A DNA stretch of 64,000 bases from Algoriphagus terrigena DSM 22685 (GCF_000429445.1 NZ_KE386904.1:478272-542271), one strand, 5' to 3'. Positions 44,687 through 53,619 are shown, counted from the first letter of the stretch. Numbers and translations are program-made. Notes: generated by a model from the letters alone, not told the origin.

Positions 44687-45433
44687 TTAGGCCTTGGTTG
44701 CCGTGATGATCTTGGCGGCGTTATGTGCGCCGTTGTTGATCGCATACTCGGTGCCGTTGACCATCTGGATAAACTCCACACTCAGCACAAAGGCGAAGTG
44801 GGTGCCAGCCAACTGCGTCTTGTCCACGGTGAGGGTTTGGGCCACCGCCGGATCCAAGACCGAAAGCGCGGGGCTGCTTGCGCTCACCAGACTGCGGGTG
44901 GCCGAGTCGAAATCCACGCCCACACCCGTCGCCAGGATTCGATAGTGGGTGGCTCCGGTGGGCACGGCGATCATGTCCTGCGGGGTAAAGGCAGGAAGAG
45001 CGGCCTCCCAAGAAGCAGGGCTGTCGGTGTACTGGGTTTCGAAATAGAGCGTGCTTCCCAGGGAAGATCCTGCATTCATCTCCATGTCCTTCACCAGATT
45101 CCAGTCGCCTTCTTTCACTCTGCGGTCCCCACGGGTGTTGACCTCATCGCTCTTGAGCACCTGCATCAGGATCTGGGTGATGCGCAGATTCAGCCGGCGG
45201 TCTCCGATCTTGGAGATCACCGGACGCAGCGCATCCCGCAGCAGCTTGGAGGAGTTGGCATTGTCGGTAAACTCGCGGATATTCTCCCGGGTGCGGGCAT
45301 ACCGGGGATCGTTCATGATCCGGGATTTGTCCACGCCACCCTTTTCACGGGCCAGGTAGCCGTTTCTGGTTTTATAAAAGGACAGTCTCCCGACCGGCCC
45401 TTTGAGTGTGATCACTCCTGTCTGTTTTGCCAT
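44687..45433 (-). CDS. DUF6266-related protein, 248 residues
   Basis: Soluble protein without signal peptide. The N-terminus GVITLKGPVGRLSFYKTRNG then YLAREKGG shares the pattern G-x-(V/L)-G-x-L-x-F-Y-K...R-x-K-x-G with the DUF6266 protein at 46.3 kb. Next comes a helical part with DPRYARTRENIREF and SSKLLRDALRPVI. The C-terminal half (from about 110) is beta-rich with small residues. The family is widespread in Bacteroidota and uncharacterised. It heads the four-gene unit with the DUF5675-like protein and two small membrane proteins. Confidence 0.8.
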   Translation of the reverse strand: MAKQTGVITLKGPVGRLSFYKTRNGYLAREKGGVDKSRIMNDPRYARTRENIREFTDNANSSKLLRDALRPVISKIGDRRLNLRITQILMQVLKSDEVNTRGDRRVKEGDWNLVKDMEMNAGSSLGSTLYFETQYTDSPASWEAALPAFTPQDMIAVPTGATHYRILATGVGVDFDSATRSLVSASSPALSVLDPAVAQTLTVDKTQLAGTHFAFVLSVEFIQMVNGTEYAINNGAHNAAKIITATKA

Positions 45434-45571
45434 ATGTATATGGGGTTTAGGTTAAACATGGAGCTAAGGTGCAGGCTAGTGGATTGACTATCAATTGAAT
45501 GTGCGGTCTGTGCGTACTCTTCGGAAATAGGTATTTTATGCACATGATTTTAGTTTGATAGGAGCATAGAC

Positions 45572-45605
45572 AAAAAAATCCCGTATTGAAGTGATCAATA
45601 CGGGA
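45572..45605 (-). terminator. Terminator of the DUF6266 gene
   Basis: Arms TCCCGTATTGA and TCAATACGGGA pair over 11 bp with a 5-nt loop. On the minus strand the hairpin is followed by seven T residues. It lies about 58 bp beyond the DUF6266 stop, so that gene and the following operon are separate transcripts. Confidence 0.87.
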
Positions 45606-45662
45606 CCAAAGACCCAAGAAGTCGGATCGGGAAGCATCAGATAGCTATTAGCGCAAAAATCA

Positions 45663-46307
45663 TCAGACTCTACCCAGATAAATTATATCTGAATATTCTC
45701 CTTTGTTTCGTTCCAGACTAAAAAACCCTCCAAATAGCAACACTTGATCTTCATTAGCCTGAGACCATGGAAGCTGAATGATCTGCAATCCGGATTTTCG
45801 ATAATTTCCCTCCTGTTGCCAGAAAACAAGTTTCCGATCGGGAACGTAAGCGATCACCTGAAATTTCTCATGCTCTCTCCAGAAATCTGTTGAGGAATTC
45901 ACAGACCACGTAATCCGGATAGTTTTTTCTTCCAAACGCTCTACCATAAGATTGTCCAGATGAATCAGGTATCCCCGATGCAGGTAAATTTTCTCCGGTA
46001 TCAGAATTGGCGTCCCGGCATTGTTCTCCATTGCATTCTTTAGAACCCAACTCAATGTTGCATTCATCCCATTTAAAGAACCGGACCTTTTGTGCCTGTG
46101 TATTTGATTCAAAATATTTCGAAGCGGGGTAAGAAATTTTTGCCCTACTGCAAAGGACCTCTGTTGATATAGCTGAGGTTCGGATGAAACATAGTTTCTG
46201 GGCCCTGGTTTTTGTCGTACCACCGTTTTCCCATTAAGTTTATAGAATATCAGATTACCGAGACTGCCGCTGATGCCGCTTAAAAACCCGTTGTTTATTC
46301 GTGCCAT
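45663..46307 (-). CDS. DUF6266-family protein
   Basis: 214-residue protein beginning MARINNGFLSGISGSLGNLI then FYKLNGKTVVRQKPG, the pattern I associate with DUF6266 (MxxxxNGxxGGxSGxxGNxV...xGxxxxR..P). A helical stretch with QLYQQRSFAVGQKFLTPLRN follows, then beta-rich sequence with LIHLDNLMVERLEEKTIRIT, where members carry a fibronectin-like part. No signal peptide. Function unknown. Its helical middle aligns by pattern with the 248-residue protein downstream, so the two are probably distant relatives. Confidence 0.82.
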   Translation of the reverse strand: MARINNGFLSGISGSLGNLIFYKLNGKTVVRQKPGPRNYVSSEPQLYQQRSFAVGQKFLTPLRNILNQIHRHKRSGSLNGMNATLSWVLKNAMENNAGTPILIPEKIYLHRGYLIHLDNLMVERLEEKTIRITWSVNSSTDFWREHEKFQVIAYVPDRKLVFWQQEGNYRKSGLQIIQLPWSQANEDQVLLFGGFFSLERNKGEYSDIIYLGRV

Positions 46308-46394
46308 AGTTTATTAATTTTAGTTATAATTAAATTTTTAATTTAAATTTATTTCATTGATTTGATTTGAGATCCTCTGCTATTTGCCGGCTAT

Positions 46395-46470
46395 CATCCG
46401 TTGGGTTCAACTCGATTTTATGCCGGGAAACCCGGATCAATGTGGGAGTTGAGTGGGATGAACCCAACTG
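46395..46470. other. Long interrupted inverted repeat
   Basis: GTTGGGTTCA (46399-46408) pairs with TGAACCCAAC (46459-46468), extended inward by CAACTC / GAGTTG, with an inner hairpin CCGGG-AAA-CCCGG (46422-46434). It lies upstream of the DUF6266 gene, between it and the small HTH-like gene. It could be a structured leader, an operator or a recombination site; nothing in the sequence decides this. Confidence 0.5.
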
Positions 46471-46571
46471 GGTATATTCACAGGTATTCATCTCGCTATT
46501 GCTTCCAGTTACTTTTCAAAATTGAGGCAGAAAGAATCTCTGATCAGCTCTGAATTGGATGGTGTTGCCTG

Positions 46572-46763
46572 TCAGAGATTTTTTTTGAGGTCGTCTTTTG
46601 GAATGCCGACGAACTCGGCAAATTCATCCAGCGTCACAAACTGGTGCGGGGCTTTTTTTAAAGTCTCTTTGATCTTGTTGATCAGTTTTTGCGAATACCG
46701 CTCACTTCGTCCAGTCAGTTGAACCACATCTTTGGGATATATTACGATTCGATTTTTTAACAT
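46572..46763 (-). CDS. Small HTH-like protein
   Basis: 63-residue basic protein: RIVIYPKDVVQLTGRSERYS, then QKLINKIKETLKKAPHQFVT and LDEFAEFVGI. It resembles a group of short Bacteroidota proteins whose VxxLTGRSxRYxxKLI helix pair looks like an excisionase/MerR-type winged helix; they are often near mobile or phage-like genes. It has no close partner here except the DUF6266 module about 260 bp downstream, and may regulate it. Confidence 0.7.
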   Translation of the reverse strand: MLKNRIVIYPKDVVQLTGRSERYSQKLINKIKETLKKAPHQFVTLDEFAEFVGIPKDDLKKNL

Positions 46764-47366
46764 AGCGTTGTGGGTTAAGGAGTAGAAAAATCTAATTTTT
46801 AATTACCCGTTAAGGTAACTTCCCTAACGAACTGTCACCTCGTTAGGCCATTATGCACATCCTCCCATCGGGAGGAAAAATTGGGAAATCCATTCAATGC
46901 TTTTAGTGGATTAAACCATGCAAGCCAGATCCTTGATTCTGAACTTACGGAGCAAAGGTTATCCTTACTTTCCCCTAATTGTCTGTACCGAATACACTAA
47001 ATCTTCTCTGGAATACAGTCAAAAGCCGGATACATTTTATTCCCTTGCCTCTTGACAAACATAGTTGCTGACAGGAAAAAAAAGCAGAAACCAGTAGCCC
47101 GAAAAACTGAAACAGGTGAATAATTGAATGAAACAGCACGGAGCGGTGATGAATTAGGACTACATAATGAATCCAAATTCTTTCGGCAGTATCAAAAAAG
47201 ATCGAAGAAGACACTCCAAAATGGTATTGTTCCATCATTAGAAATATGATCAGCCCAAAATTCCCCAAGAGTTTATTATCTTAAATTATAACCTCCGTTT
47301 TCGGGGTTAAATCTCTCTTCCATCTCCTCCTGAACCAACGCCAGGCGGGTAAACTTTTCTGCTGTA
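46764..47366. other. Divergent intergenic region
   Basis: About 600 bp between the minus-strand HTH-like gene and the plus-strand LytTR gene, containing their promoters. A 97-residue minus-strand frame (46975-47268) is phenylalanine/histidine rich and not convincing. No strong hairpin or repeat was seen. Confidence 0.4.
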
Positions 47367-48170
47367 GTGAATAAAAAGCTGCCAGTCCGATACAACGACC
47401 AAGTTGGTCGCATCTTGCTTTGCGTGTTGGCCGCATTTCTTGTGGCTATGTATGGCACCGGAGCGCGCTTTTTGGATTCCTTAACCTCAGGTTCCTTTTA
47501 CATTAAACTGATTGCCGTCTTTTTAATGGCCTGTTTCTTTATCGAATTCATTCACTGGATAACGGTCCATCTTGACAGGTCATATGATTGGAAAGAGAAA
47601 CCAATCTTCCGGCTGATACTTCAGTTTTCCCTGGGGATGGTGGTTCCAGGCATCATCGATTTCTTCTTTCTTTCACTCTACCAATGGTATTTTGGCTTGA
47701 CAACGGCTAAGGAAATCCTCAGCACACAAAGCGCCATGCCAATCATGATTATTCCTGTATTTCTGTTCAATGTCTATTACCTGCTCTACTACCAAGTACT
47801 AAGAACCAAAGAAGAAAAAGAAGTTTCAAAAAAAGACCAAACCCTGCTAATCCAGCAAGGGACAAAAACCATCCCCATCCAATTGGATAACATACGGTTT
47901 ATCTACCATCAGGATCGTCTGAACTATCTGGTCACGCTACAGGAAACCACCTATTTTCTGAATGACACCTTGGAAGAACTCGAAAATCAATTGCCCAGAG
48001 ACTCCTTTTTCCGGGTGAACCGAAAGATGATCATTCATCACCGGGCATGTCAACATTTCCGTACCAACGGGCACGGTAAGCTCATACTGACTTTAAATCC
48101 CCCGTTTTCCGAAGAAGTAACGATAAGTCAAAACAAGGCTGCGAGTTTTAGAGAATGGATAAAAAAGTAG
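47367..48170 (+). CDS. Membrane-bound LytTR transcription regulator
   Basis: 267-residue protein with four TM helices (about 14-30, 46-66, 82-103, 124-142) and a C-terminal LytTR DNA-binding domain (about 155-267: DNIRFIYHQDRLNYLVTL, ELENQLPRDSFFRVNRKMII). There is no receiver domain, so the membrane part probably senses a signal directly. The start is GTG, the only start upstream of the first helix. The gene precedes the LanB-like gene on the same strand with a 630-bp gap. LytTR regulators often control bacteriocin or peptide-modification loci; a link here is an inference. Confidence 0.88.
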   Translation: MNKKLPVRYNDQVGRILLCVLAAFLVAMYGTGARFLDSLTSGSFYIKLIAVFLMACFFIEFIHWITVHLDRSYDWKEKPIFRLILQFSLGMVVPGIIDFFFLSLYQWYFGLTTAKEILSTQSAMPIMIIPVFLFNVYYLLYYQVLRTKEEKEVSKKDQTLLIQQGTKTIPIQLDNIRFIYHQDRLNYLVTLQETTYFLNDTLEELENQLPRDSFFRVNRKMIIHHRACQHFRTNGHGKLILTLNPPFSEEVTISQNKAASFREWIKK

Positions 48171-48802
48171 CACATTAAATGGATTTTGATAAGCACTTTC
48201 GAAGGCATCCCTTTAAAATAGATGCCGATTATCCGCCTTCTTACCAGTAGTTCAATCTGGCCTCGACTTCGCTCGGCCGCCGAGTCTTGGGTTACAAGAA
48301 GGGGAGGAAAATGCGGCTGCGCCGCATTTTCCTCCCCTTCTTATATAATCAAATCAACGGTCACCGAACAAAGCAGAGGTGTAATCAAAATACTTCTACT
48401 GAGCTTGTCGAAGTATAATTTGGACACTGGTGTCGTTGCGAATAATCAAAACATAAACTCTCCATATCTATAATTTTCAAAGGTAAAATATACCAAAAAC
48501 CCTGTTGTTTATGCCAGAAATTTGCAAATCCGAGGAATTCAACTTCACTGAAAATCCACCAATATTCTAACTCAAATCACGCTCATTAGCTATTTCTATT
48601 GGAATCAAGAAGCGCAGACACAAAATTTTCAGCTTAAAAGAACCAATAAATCTCTCTTTAGGAAAATACCCTAATCGGAAACATAAAAACATACTCTTTA
48701 AGACCTTTGAACCTGTTGATTCTACCAGAATCTTGACCGTCTCTGACCAATTTTCCTGCTGAGACACAAAACCGGATAGGATTGGAAAAAATCCGATCCG
48801 AT
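48171..48802. other. Intergenic region upstream of the LanB-like gene
   Basis: Contains a perfect 22-bp-arm palindrome (listed separately) and a remnant of the TTCGACT-type repeat (GAGCTTGTCGAAG near 48400). I looked for a precursor peptide: a 19-codon frame at 48511-48570 (MPEICKSEEFNFTENPPIF) and a divergent 66-codon frame (48567-48767) exist but have no lanthipeptide leader features. Confidence 0.45.
48296..48342. other. Perfect 22-bp-arm palindrome
   Basis: AAGAAGGGGAGGAAAATGCG and its exact reverse complement surround a 3-nt centre (arms 48296-48317 and 48321-48342). It lies 125 bp beyond the LytTR stop codon. There is no T-run after it, so terminator use is doubtful; a transposon end, protein-binding site or mRNA stabiliser are alternatives. 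Confidence 0.7.
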
Positions 48803-51463
48803 ATGCATCTCCTATTCAGACTCCCCCTATTTCACTTCGATATTGAAAATCCAGAAACACTGGAAAAACACCGGGAAACCATTCTGGAGGCCATTAAACT
48901 CTCCTCAACAGTTTTTTACAAGGAACTGGAAGAAAAACCATTCGCCGAACTGGATGAGAAACAAAGAATCAAACTGAGAAAATACCTGCTCAGAGGCCGG
49001 TATCGGCCTACTCCATTCGGGAAGTTTGCCGGTGTAGGAATAGCCAATTGGGGGAAATATCTAAAACCGGATTTCCTGATTCAATCATCGGAATTAAATC
49101 CTGCCCCACCGTCCCATTCAAATACAACATCCGAATATTTACCCAATCCCCTAGAGTCCGATTACATTTTGGTCTCCGGCATCCATCAAAAAAACGGCTA
49201 TTACGAAGCCATGATCCTGGACTCAAAAGCCCAGCGATGGACAGCTTGCAAATTTCCTCAAAACATGCTGTTTGATGTCCTAATCAAACAGGCATCAGAA
49301 AAAACCATCAATTTCAGGGAGTTTCATCAGTTGCTGAACCCTAAAGAGTCAGCAATTACCCGAGAACAGGCAAACCAGATTTGGAATCAAATCATTGATT
49401 CAGGATTTCTAATTCCTCAATCAATTCCAAACCCACCCAAAAAAGGGATAGACATCATCCTTAAAAATCAACCAGAAATCCCCGAAACGGTTAAAACCCA
49501 ATTAGACAGGTTCGTAAATTCCGCCGGAAGCCTGTTTTCCAAAGAGGAAAGCACCTACCTCCAGGATTTCAAAAAATGGTTTACGATTCAATTTGACGAT
49601 CGGTATGTAAGTCTGAACGATCTTTTAACCCACGGGGAATTCTTCTCGGGAAGCTTTCACAATCCTGACCAAAATCCAGAACAGGCAGAAACCGATATCG
49701 CTGCAATTCTTCTCGGTAGCAACGGAAAAAAAACCGTCGATCTCGGACAGCAATTTTCAAAATCCGAATTACCCCAAGAAATCTTTGACCTTCAAATCCT
49801 CTACAGGCTGGATGCTAATCTTAATCCGGTCATCGAAAATATCGTATGTAACCGGCCCTTTGTCTACACCGGAAGATTCAACAGAGATCCCGAGATCGAA
49901 ACCTATTCCAAAACAATCAGAGGTGTCATCTACACCAATCAAGAAATAATCTATGCGAACCTTTCAATCAGGGAAACAGAGGCGATCAATCACATCTGCG
50001 ACGTGAGTACTATCCTTGAATACGAAATCACTCCCTTCCCTACTACCTCTTCCCGTCAACTTGACTTCAGGGATCTTTACCTCGGTATCCATCAGAGCAG
50101 GATTGGACTGATCCACAAGCCAACCGGCAAACAGGTAATCCCAGTAGTCCTGCATCCGTTAAATGGAAACCAGATCACCCATCCCATCTTGAGACTCCTC
50201 TGGGAGATCGCCCATCAGGACAGGTTCCGCTTTCTTCCCTACCAGAGTCCAATTCTCAGCCAAGCCCCATCTTGCCCCCAACTCAACTGGGACAATCTTT
50301 GCCTTCAGAGCAGAAGATGGAATCAAAATTCAAAAATAGCTACCGATACAAAAAGTCTGTCCAAAAAACTGGATGAACTGGCTGTCCCCCAATATATCCT
50401 AGCAGGGAACATGGACCGCGAACTTCTTTTAAATCGCCACTGTAGCGATGATCTGAAAATTCTAAATCAGGAACTGCAACGAAACAAAAACCTGACATTA
50501 AGCGAACCGCTTTGGTATCCTTCCAATCAGTTTCAATCCGAAGAGGGCATTGAAGCCTATCCGCAGTTTGTCTACCAATTCTCCAGGTACCAGTCTTCCC
50601 CTAAACTCACCGGATATTTCAATCCGATCACGAAGACCCAATCCAACTGCCTCTGCATTGTGCTCACCTGCTGCGGGTCGGAAGTAACAGAGGTTCTTGA
50701 ACGCCTTTTCCTGCGGATGGAAGAAGAGAAGATCCTGTCAGAAGCTCCTCTCTGGTTTTTCCTGATCTATGGAAAAAACGGTTCCACGGAAATCAGATTA
50801 AGACTTCTTGAAATCTCAGAAGATCACCAACAGGCTCTTCTCCTTAAATTAAGCTTAATCTTTAAAAAGGAAAACTGGAACTGGAAAACAGCACCCTATT
50901 ATCCGGAGACCTACAAATACGGGAGCAAAAGTCTTGAAATCTCCCATCGGTTATTTCATCTGGAATCAAAATTCCTTTTTGAAAAAACCACGAGTGAACC
51001 CCCTCTATGCCACCATCCCGATTGGAAAGAAAACACCCTAATTCACCTCTGGTGCAGCATAATCCTTCACTGTCCAAATCAACTCGGGTTCTTTTCCTCC
51101 CTGAAAGAACATGTGAAGCAAATGCCTGCTGAACTGCTCATCCGCTTAAAATCGGAATTCAACTATCTCCAAACCGACGAACAATACCCATTCCCAGAAC
51201 GCCACTATCTAAATCTGCTCCGTTCCCACCGCCTTTTCTATTGCGTTGGCGAACAGGTGACCTATTTCTTCCACAATCACCTTCATATGATGGTCAACCG
51301 GTTCTTCCACGTAGGTGCAGCCGATCATGAACTGAGAATCCGCTACAAACTTTACCGTGAATTGGGAAAACACTTGTATGCCGGACCAATTCCACTGATT
51401 GACTCTTTCCCTAAACCGGAATTCATCGCCGATTCATTTGACTGGATTGAACCTGTCACCTGA
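48803..51463 (+). CDS. LanB-like lanthipeptide dehydratase, full length with SpaB_C domain
   Basis: 886-residue protein. The ATG at 48803 is preferred (MHLLFRLPLFHFDIENPETL, the usual F-R-x-P beginning); a TTG 21 bp upstream is possible. The N-terminal glutamylation domain is marked by YLLRGRYRPTPFGKFAG at 61-77, equivalent to the family's R-x-T-P-F-G-x-F-A-G. The C-terminal part (about 620-880) looks like the SpaB_C elimination domain: LWFFLIYGKNGSTEIRLRLL and PYYPETYKYGSKSLEISHRL. Known members use glutamyl-tRNA to dehydrate Ser/Thr in a precursor peptide. No cyclase (LanC), peptidase-transporter or clear precursor is next to it. LytTR regulators lie on both sides. Confidence 0.85.
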   Translation: MHLLFRLPLFHFDIENPETLEKHRETILEAIKLSSTVFYKELEEKPFAELDEKQRIKLRKYLLRGRYRPTPFGKFAGVGIANWGKYLKPDFLIQSSELNPAPPSHSNTTSEYLPNPLESDYILVSGIHQKNGYYEAMILDSKAQRWTACKFPQNMLFDVLIKQASEKTINFREFHQLLNPKESAITREQANQIWNQIIDSGFLIPQSIPNPPKKGIDIILKNQPEIPETVKTQLDRFVNSAGSLFSKEESTYLQDFKKWFTIQFDDRYVSLNDLLTHGEFFSGSFHNPDQNPEQAETDIAAILLGSNGKKTVDLGQQFSKSELPQEIFDLQILYRLDANLNPVIENIVCNRPFVYTGRFNRDPEIETYSKTIRGVIYTNQEIIYANLSIRETEAINHICDVSTILEYEITPFPTTSSRQLDFRDLYLGIHQSRIGLIHKPTGKQVIPVVLHPLNGNQITHPILRLLWEIAHQDRFRFLPYQSPILSQAPSCPQLNWDNLCLQSRRWNQNSKIATDTKSLSKKLDELAVPQYILAGNMDRELLLNRHCSDDLKILNQELQRNKNLTLSEPLWYPSNQFQSEEGIEAYPQFVYQFSRYQSSPKLTGYFNPITKTQSNCLCIVLTCCGSEVTEVLERLFLRMEEEKILSEAPLWFFLIYGKNGSTEIRLRLLEISEDHQQALLLKLSLIFKKENWNWKTAPYYPETYKYGSKSLEISHRLFHLESKFLFEKTTSEPPLCHHPDWKENTLIHLWCSIILHCPNQLGFFSSLKEHVKQMPAELLIRLKSEFNYLQTDEQYPFPERHYLNLLRSHRLFYCVGEQVTYFFHNHLHMMVNRFFHVGAADHELRIRYKLYRELGKHLYAGPIPLIDSFPKPEFIADSFDWIEPVT

Positions 51464-51540
51464 CAAATTGCGAAGTGAGTCTCCAAAATCTCCGGACACA
51501 ACAAGTATATCTACAACCAAGATTTCCCTCCATTCACTCA

Positions 51541-52266
51541 CTACCTGATCAACTTATTTTCAAAAATCCGGCGTATTTCCTCTTTATAGGTCCTGCTAAT
51601 CTGGATCACATCCCCCGAGACCAGTTCACAATGTTCAGCACCCAGAATCCTGACCTTCAGGATATTTACCGCAAAGGATTGATGAACCCTCACCATGTAA
51701 GGACTCTTCAACTTGGCAAGACTAACCTCAAAGGCTGAGGTAAGCTTGAATTGCGTCTGGTCTTCCATCCGGACAAAAGAATCCTTCTCCCGCTGTTCCA
51801 TATACAGTATTTCTCTTTGGTTTATCAACTTGCAGTTATATCCCAGCTTATCGCCAATGACGACATAATCCTCCTCCACCACTTCCCTAACCCAAAACAA
51901 GTTGTCCAGCTTTTTTTTCGCCTTAGTCAGCGCATCCATCAGTTGAAGTGCGTCAGGCGGTTTTTCTAGAAAATCGAGCGCATCAACCCGGTACCCATAT
52001 TTTGCATAGTGGGGATACCCCGAACAGAAGATGACCGGAACCCGGGAATTCAGCAGCCTTTTGGAAATTTCCAATCCTCCCAATCCTGGCATCTGAAGAT
52101 CCGTGATAAGAATATCGGCCTTGCCTCTTCGGATGTATTCCAATCCCTGCACAGGGTCCACAGTTGAAAAACCCACCTCAAAACCCTGAATCATGCTGAT
52201 TTCATGAATTAGGACCTTCAGACTGTCCTCCTCATCGTCAATCAATCCTACTTTGAATAGCTCCAT
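51541..52266 (-). CDS. LytTR-family response regulator
   Basis: 241-residue regulator. The receiver domain has acidic residues in LIDDEEDS, the phospho-acceptor D56 in ILITDLQMPG and the lysine in FLEKPPDAL. The C-terminal LytTR domain (about 140-241) contains REILYMEQREKDSFVRMEDQ and SPYMVRVHQSFAVNILKV. ATG at 52266 is used; a TTG lies 6 bp upstream. It overlaps the kinase gene by 29 bp and is convergent with the LanB-like gene, about 75 bp apart. Confidence 0.93.
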   Translation of the reverse strand: MELFKVGLIDDEEDSLKVLIHEISMIQGFEVGFSTVDPVQGLEYIRRGKADILITDLQMPGLGGLEISKRLLNSRVPVIFCSGYPHYAKYGYRVDALDFLEKPPDALQLMDALTKAKKKLDNLFWVREVVEEDYVVIGDKLGYNCKLINQREILYMEQREKDSFVRMEDQTQFKLTSAFEVSLAKLKSPYMVRVHQSFAVNILKVRILGAEHCELVSGDVIQISRTYKEEIRRIFENKLIR

Positions 52267-53344
52267 AGTCAATCCTCATTTGAAGCGAATACATTAAATT
52301 ATCTGAATCAACAGCATAGTTAAACCGTTCCCCGAACTCATGGCCCAACACCCGAAAAACGGCGGATGCACCAAAACCGGAGCGGACCTTCATGTCAGTC
52401 TTCTGCACTTTATTGGATATAAAAACGCTGAAATCCCGTCCTCCCGAACTATTCTCCGATAGCACAAACTCCATTCGGCAGGGATTGGACTTGTCTTCAT
52501 ATGCCCCATGAAAAAAGACATTTTCTACCAGCGTAAGCAGGCACATCTTGGGCATTGGCAAAACATCAGCTTCTTCCCGGTCCACCGCAATGATAAGTTC
52601 CATGGAAAGTCTGCTAAAACGGATCCGCTGGATTTCCAGATAATGGTTCACTGCATCAATCTCTTCCTTGAGTGAGTTTGGGAGTCCAAATTCCTTGATT
52701 GAATATCGGAGTAAGGAAGAAAGATGGGCAAACTCTTTAAACAGGACCGGTGACAGTTTTATCATTCTGGCGGCAAACAACGTCAGGACATTCATTAAGA
52801 AGTGGGGACTCAGCTGCATGGACCTATGCTCTACTTTCAGCTGTTCATGGCTCATCTCTATTTCGAACTTGTTTTTCCGCAACCCAAGGTTATCATACAA
52901 GATCCAAAACGCGGAAGTGATAGCCAGAAAATGAAATACCCTCAAAAACTCCTGCACCATATAAGCCTTTGACCACAAGGACTCATTCATGATCCGGTTT
53001 AACACCAACAGCTTAACCGCTCCCAGGACTACTAGTAACACCACCAATGAAGAAACCGCAAATAGCTTCCTCTTCCGCTGAAAAAAATCCGGTAAAACCC
53101 GGGAAAAATAGATGGCAATCATCACATAGCCTATCAAAAAATGGATCAATGGAATATACCATCCCTCTATCCTTCCCATCAAAATCACGGTCGCGATCGC
53201 ATCAACCAAGAGATAGAAAAAGAAAATCAGAAAAAGGAAAAGCAACGGACTTTCCAGTGGATTTTTGAACCTGCGGATTATGGCAAAAAACCTGTCGTTT
53301 ATACCGAATTCACCAGATGAGACTCCGTTATTCCTAGTTTCCAT
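52238..53344 (-). CDS. LytS/YehU-type sensor histidine kinase
   Basis: 368-residue kinase with four TM helices (about 33-55, 64-80, 95-114, 132-150), no separate sensor domain, then the His_kinase domain: H181 in LSPHFLMNVLTLFAA, and MCLLTLVENVFFHGAY as N-box. The G-box is short (VRSGFGASAVFRVL). It phosphorylates the LytTR regulator encoded immediately downstream. The kinase/regulator pair with 4-TM input is typical of Bacteroidota; the signal is not predictable. Confidence 0.92.
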   Translation of the reverse strand: METRNNGVSSGEFGINDRFFAIIRRFKNPLESPLLFLFLIFFFYLLVDAIATVILMGRIEGWYIPLIHFLIGYVMIAIYFSRVLPDFFQRKRKLFAVSSLVVLLVVLGAVKLLVLNRIMNESLWSKAYMVQEFLRVFHFLAITSAFWILYDNLGLRKNKFEIEMSHEQLKVEHRSMQLSPHFLMNVLTLFAARMIKLSPVLFKEFAHLSSLLRYSIKEFGLPNSLKEEIDAVNHYLEIQRIRFSRLSMELIIAVDREEADVLPMPKMCLLTLVENVFFHGAYEDKSNPCRMEFVLSENSSGGRDFSVFISNKVQKTDMKVRSGFGASAVFRVLGHEFGERFNYAVDSDNLMYSLQMRIDYGAIQSRID

Positions 53345-53364
53345 GACACTAAAACGTAAGCGTT

Positions 53365-53511
53365 ATGATCAACAAACAAACCTTGGATGAATGCCAGCGC
53401 GCACTTCAGTCCGTCAGAAAAATCAGTCATCAGGGAAAAAGCAACAGCAAAGGAGGCCGGGTCACCGGCAGCTTTTTCAGGGAGTGCCTTACAACTTTTA
53501 CCAGGATTTAA
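53365..53511 (+). CDS. Possible 48-residue peptide with GG motif
   Basis: Starts ATG 20 bp from the divergent kinase start. It reads MINKQTLDECQRALQSVRKI, then SHQGKSNSKGG and RVTGSFFRECLTTFTRI. A helical-looking first part, a double glycine and a Ser/Thr/Cys-containing end are what a RiPP precursor would show, and a good terminator lies 110 bp downstream. Against it: other frames are also open here, the kinase promoter must overlap it, and no known leader family is recognised. Confidence 0.25.
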   Translation: MINKQTLDECQRALQSVRKISHQGKSNSKGGRVTGSFFRECLTTFTRI

Positions 53512-53619
53512 GTAAAGCAAAAGGGGGTCGCCCGATTCTGATTCAAAAAAGACTTCACAGGAAGTCAGCCAGCTGTACCGGAAATACTAGTAGTCTCCTA
53601 TTATAATTAATCCGGTTCC

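Noticed and set aside
46975..47268. 97-residue minus-strand frame upstream of the LytTR gene
   Set aside because: Phenylalanine-, histidine- and cysteine-rich composition, no recognised motif, and it lies where the divergent promoters should be.
48567..48767. 66-residue minus-strand frame divergent from the LanB-like gene, considered as a precursor peptide
   Set aside because: No leader motif, no Ser/Thr/Cys-rich end, and a hydrophobic mixed composition typical of a chance frame.
53391..53606. 71-residue plus-strand frame ending just before the orphan terminator
   Set aside because: Very basic, low-quality composition and overlapped by two other open frames; kept only as part of the unexplained transcript observation.
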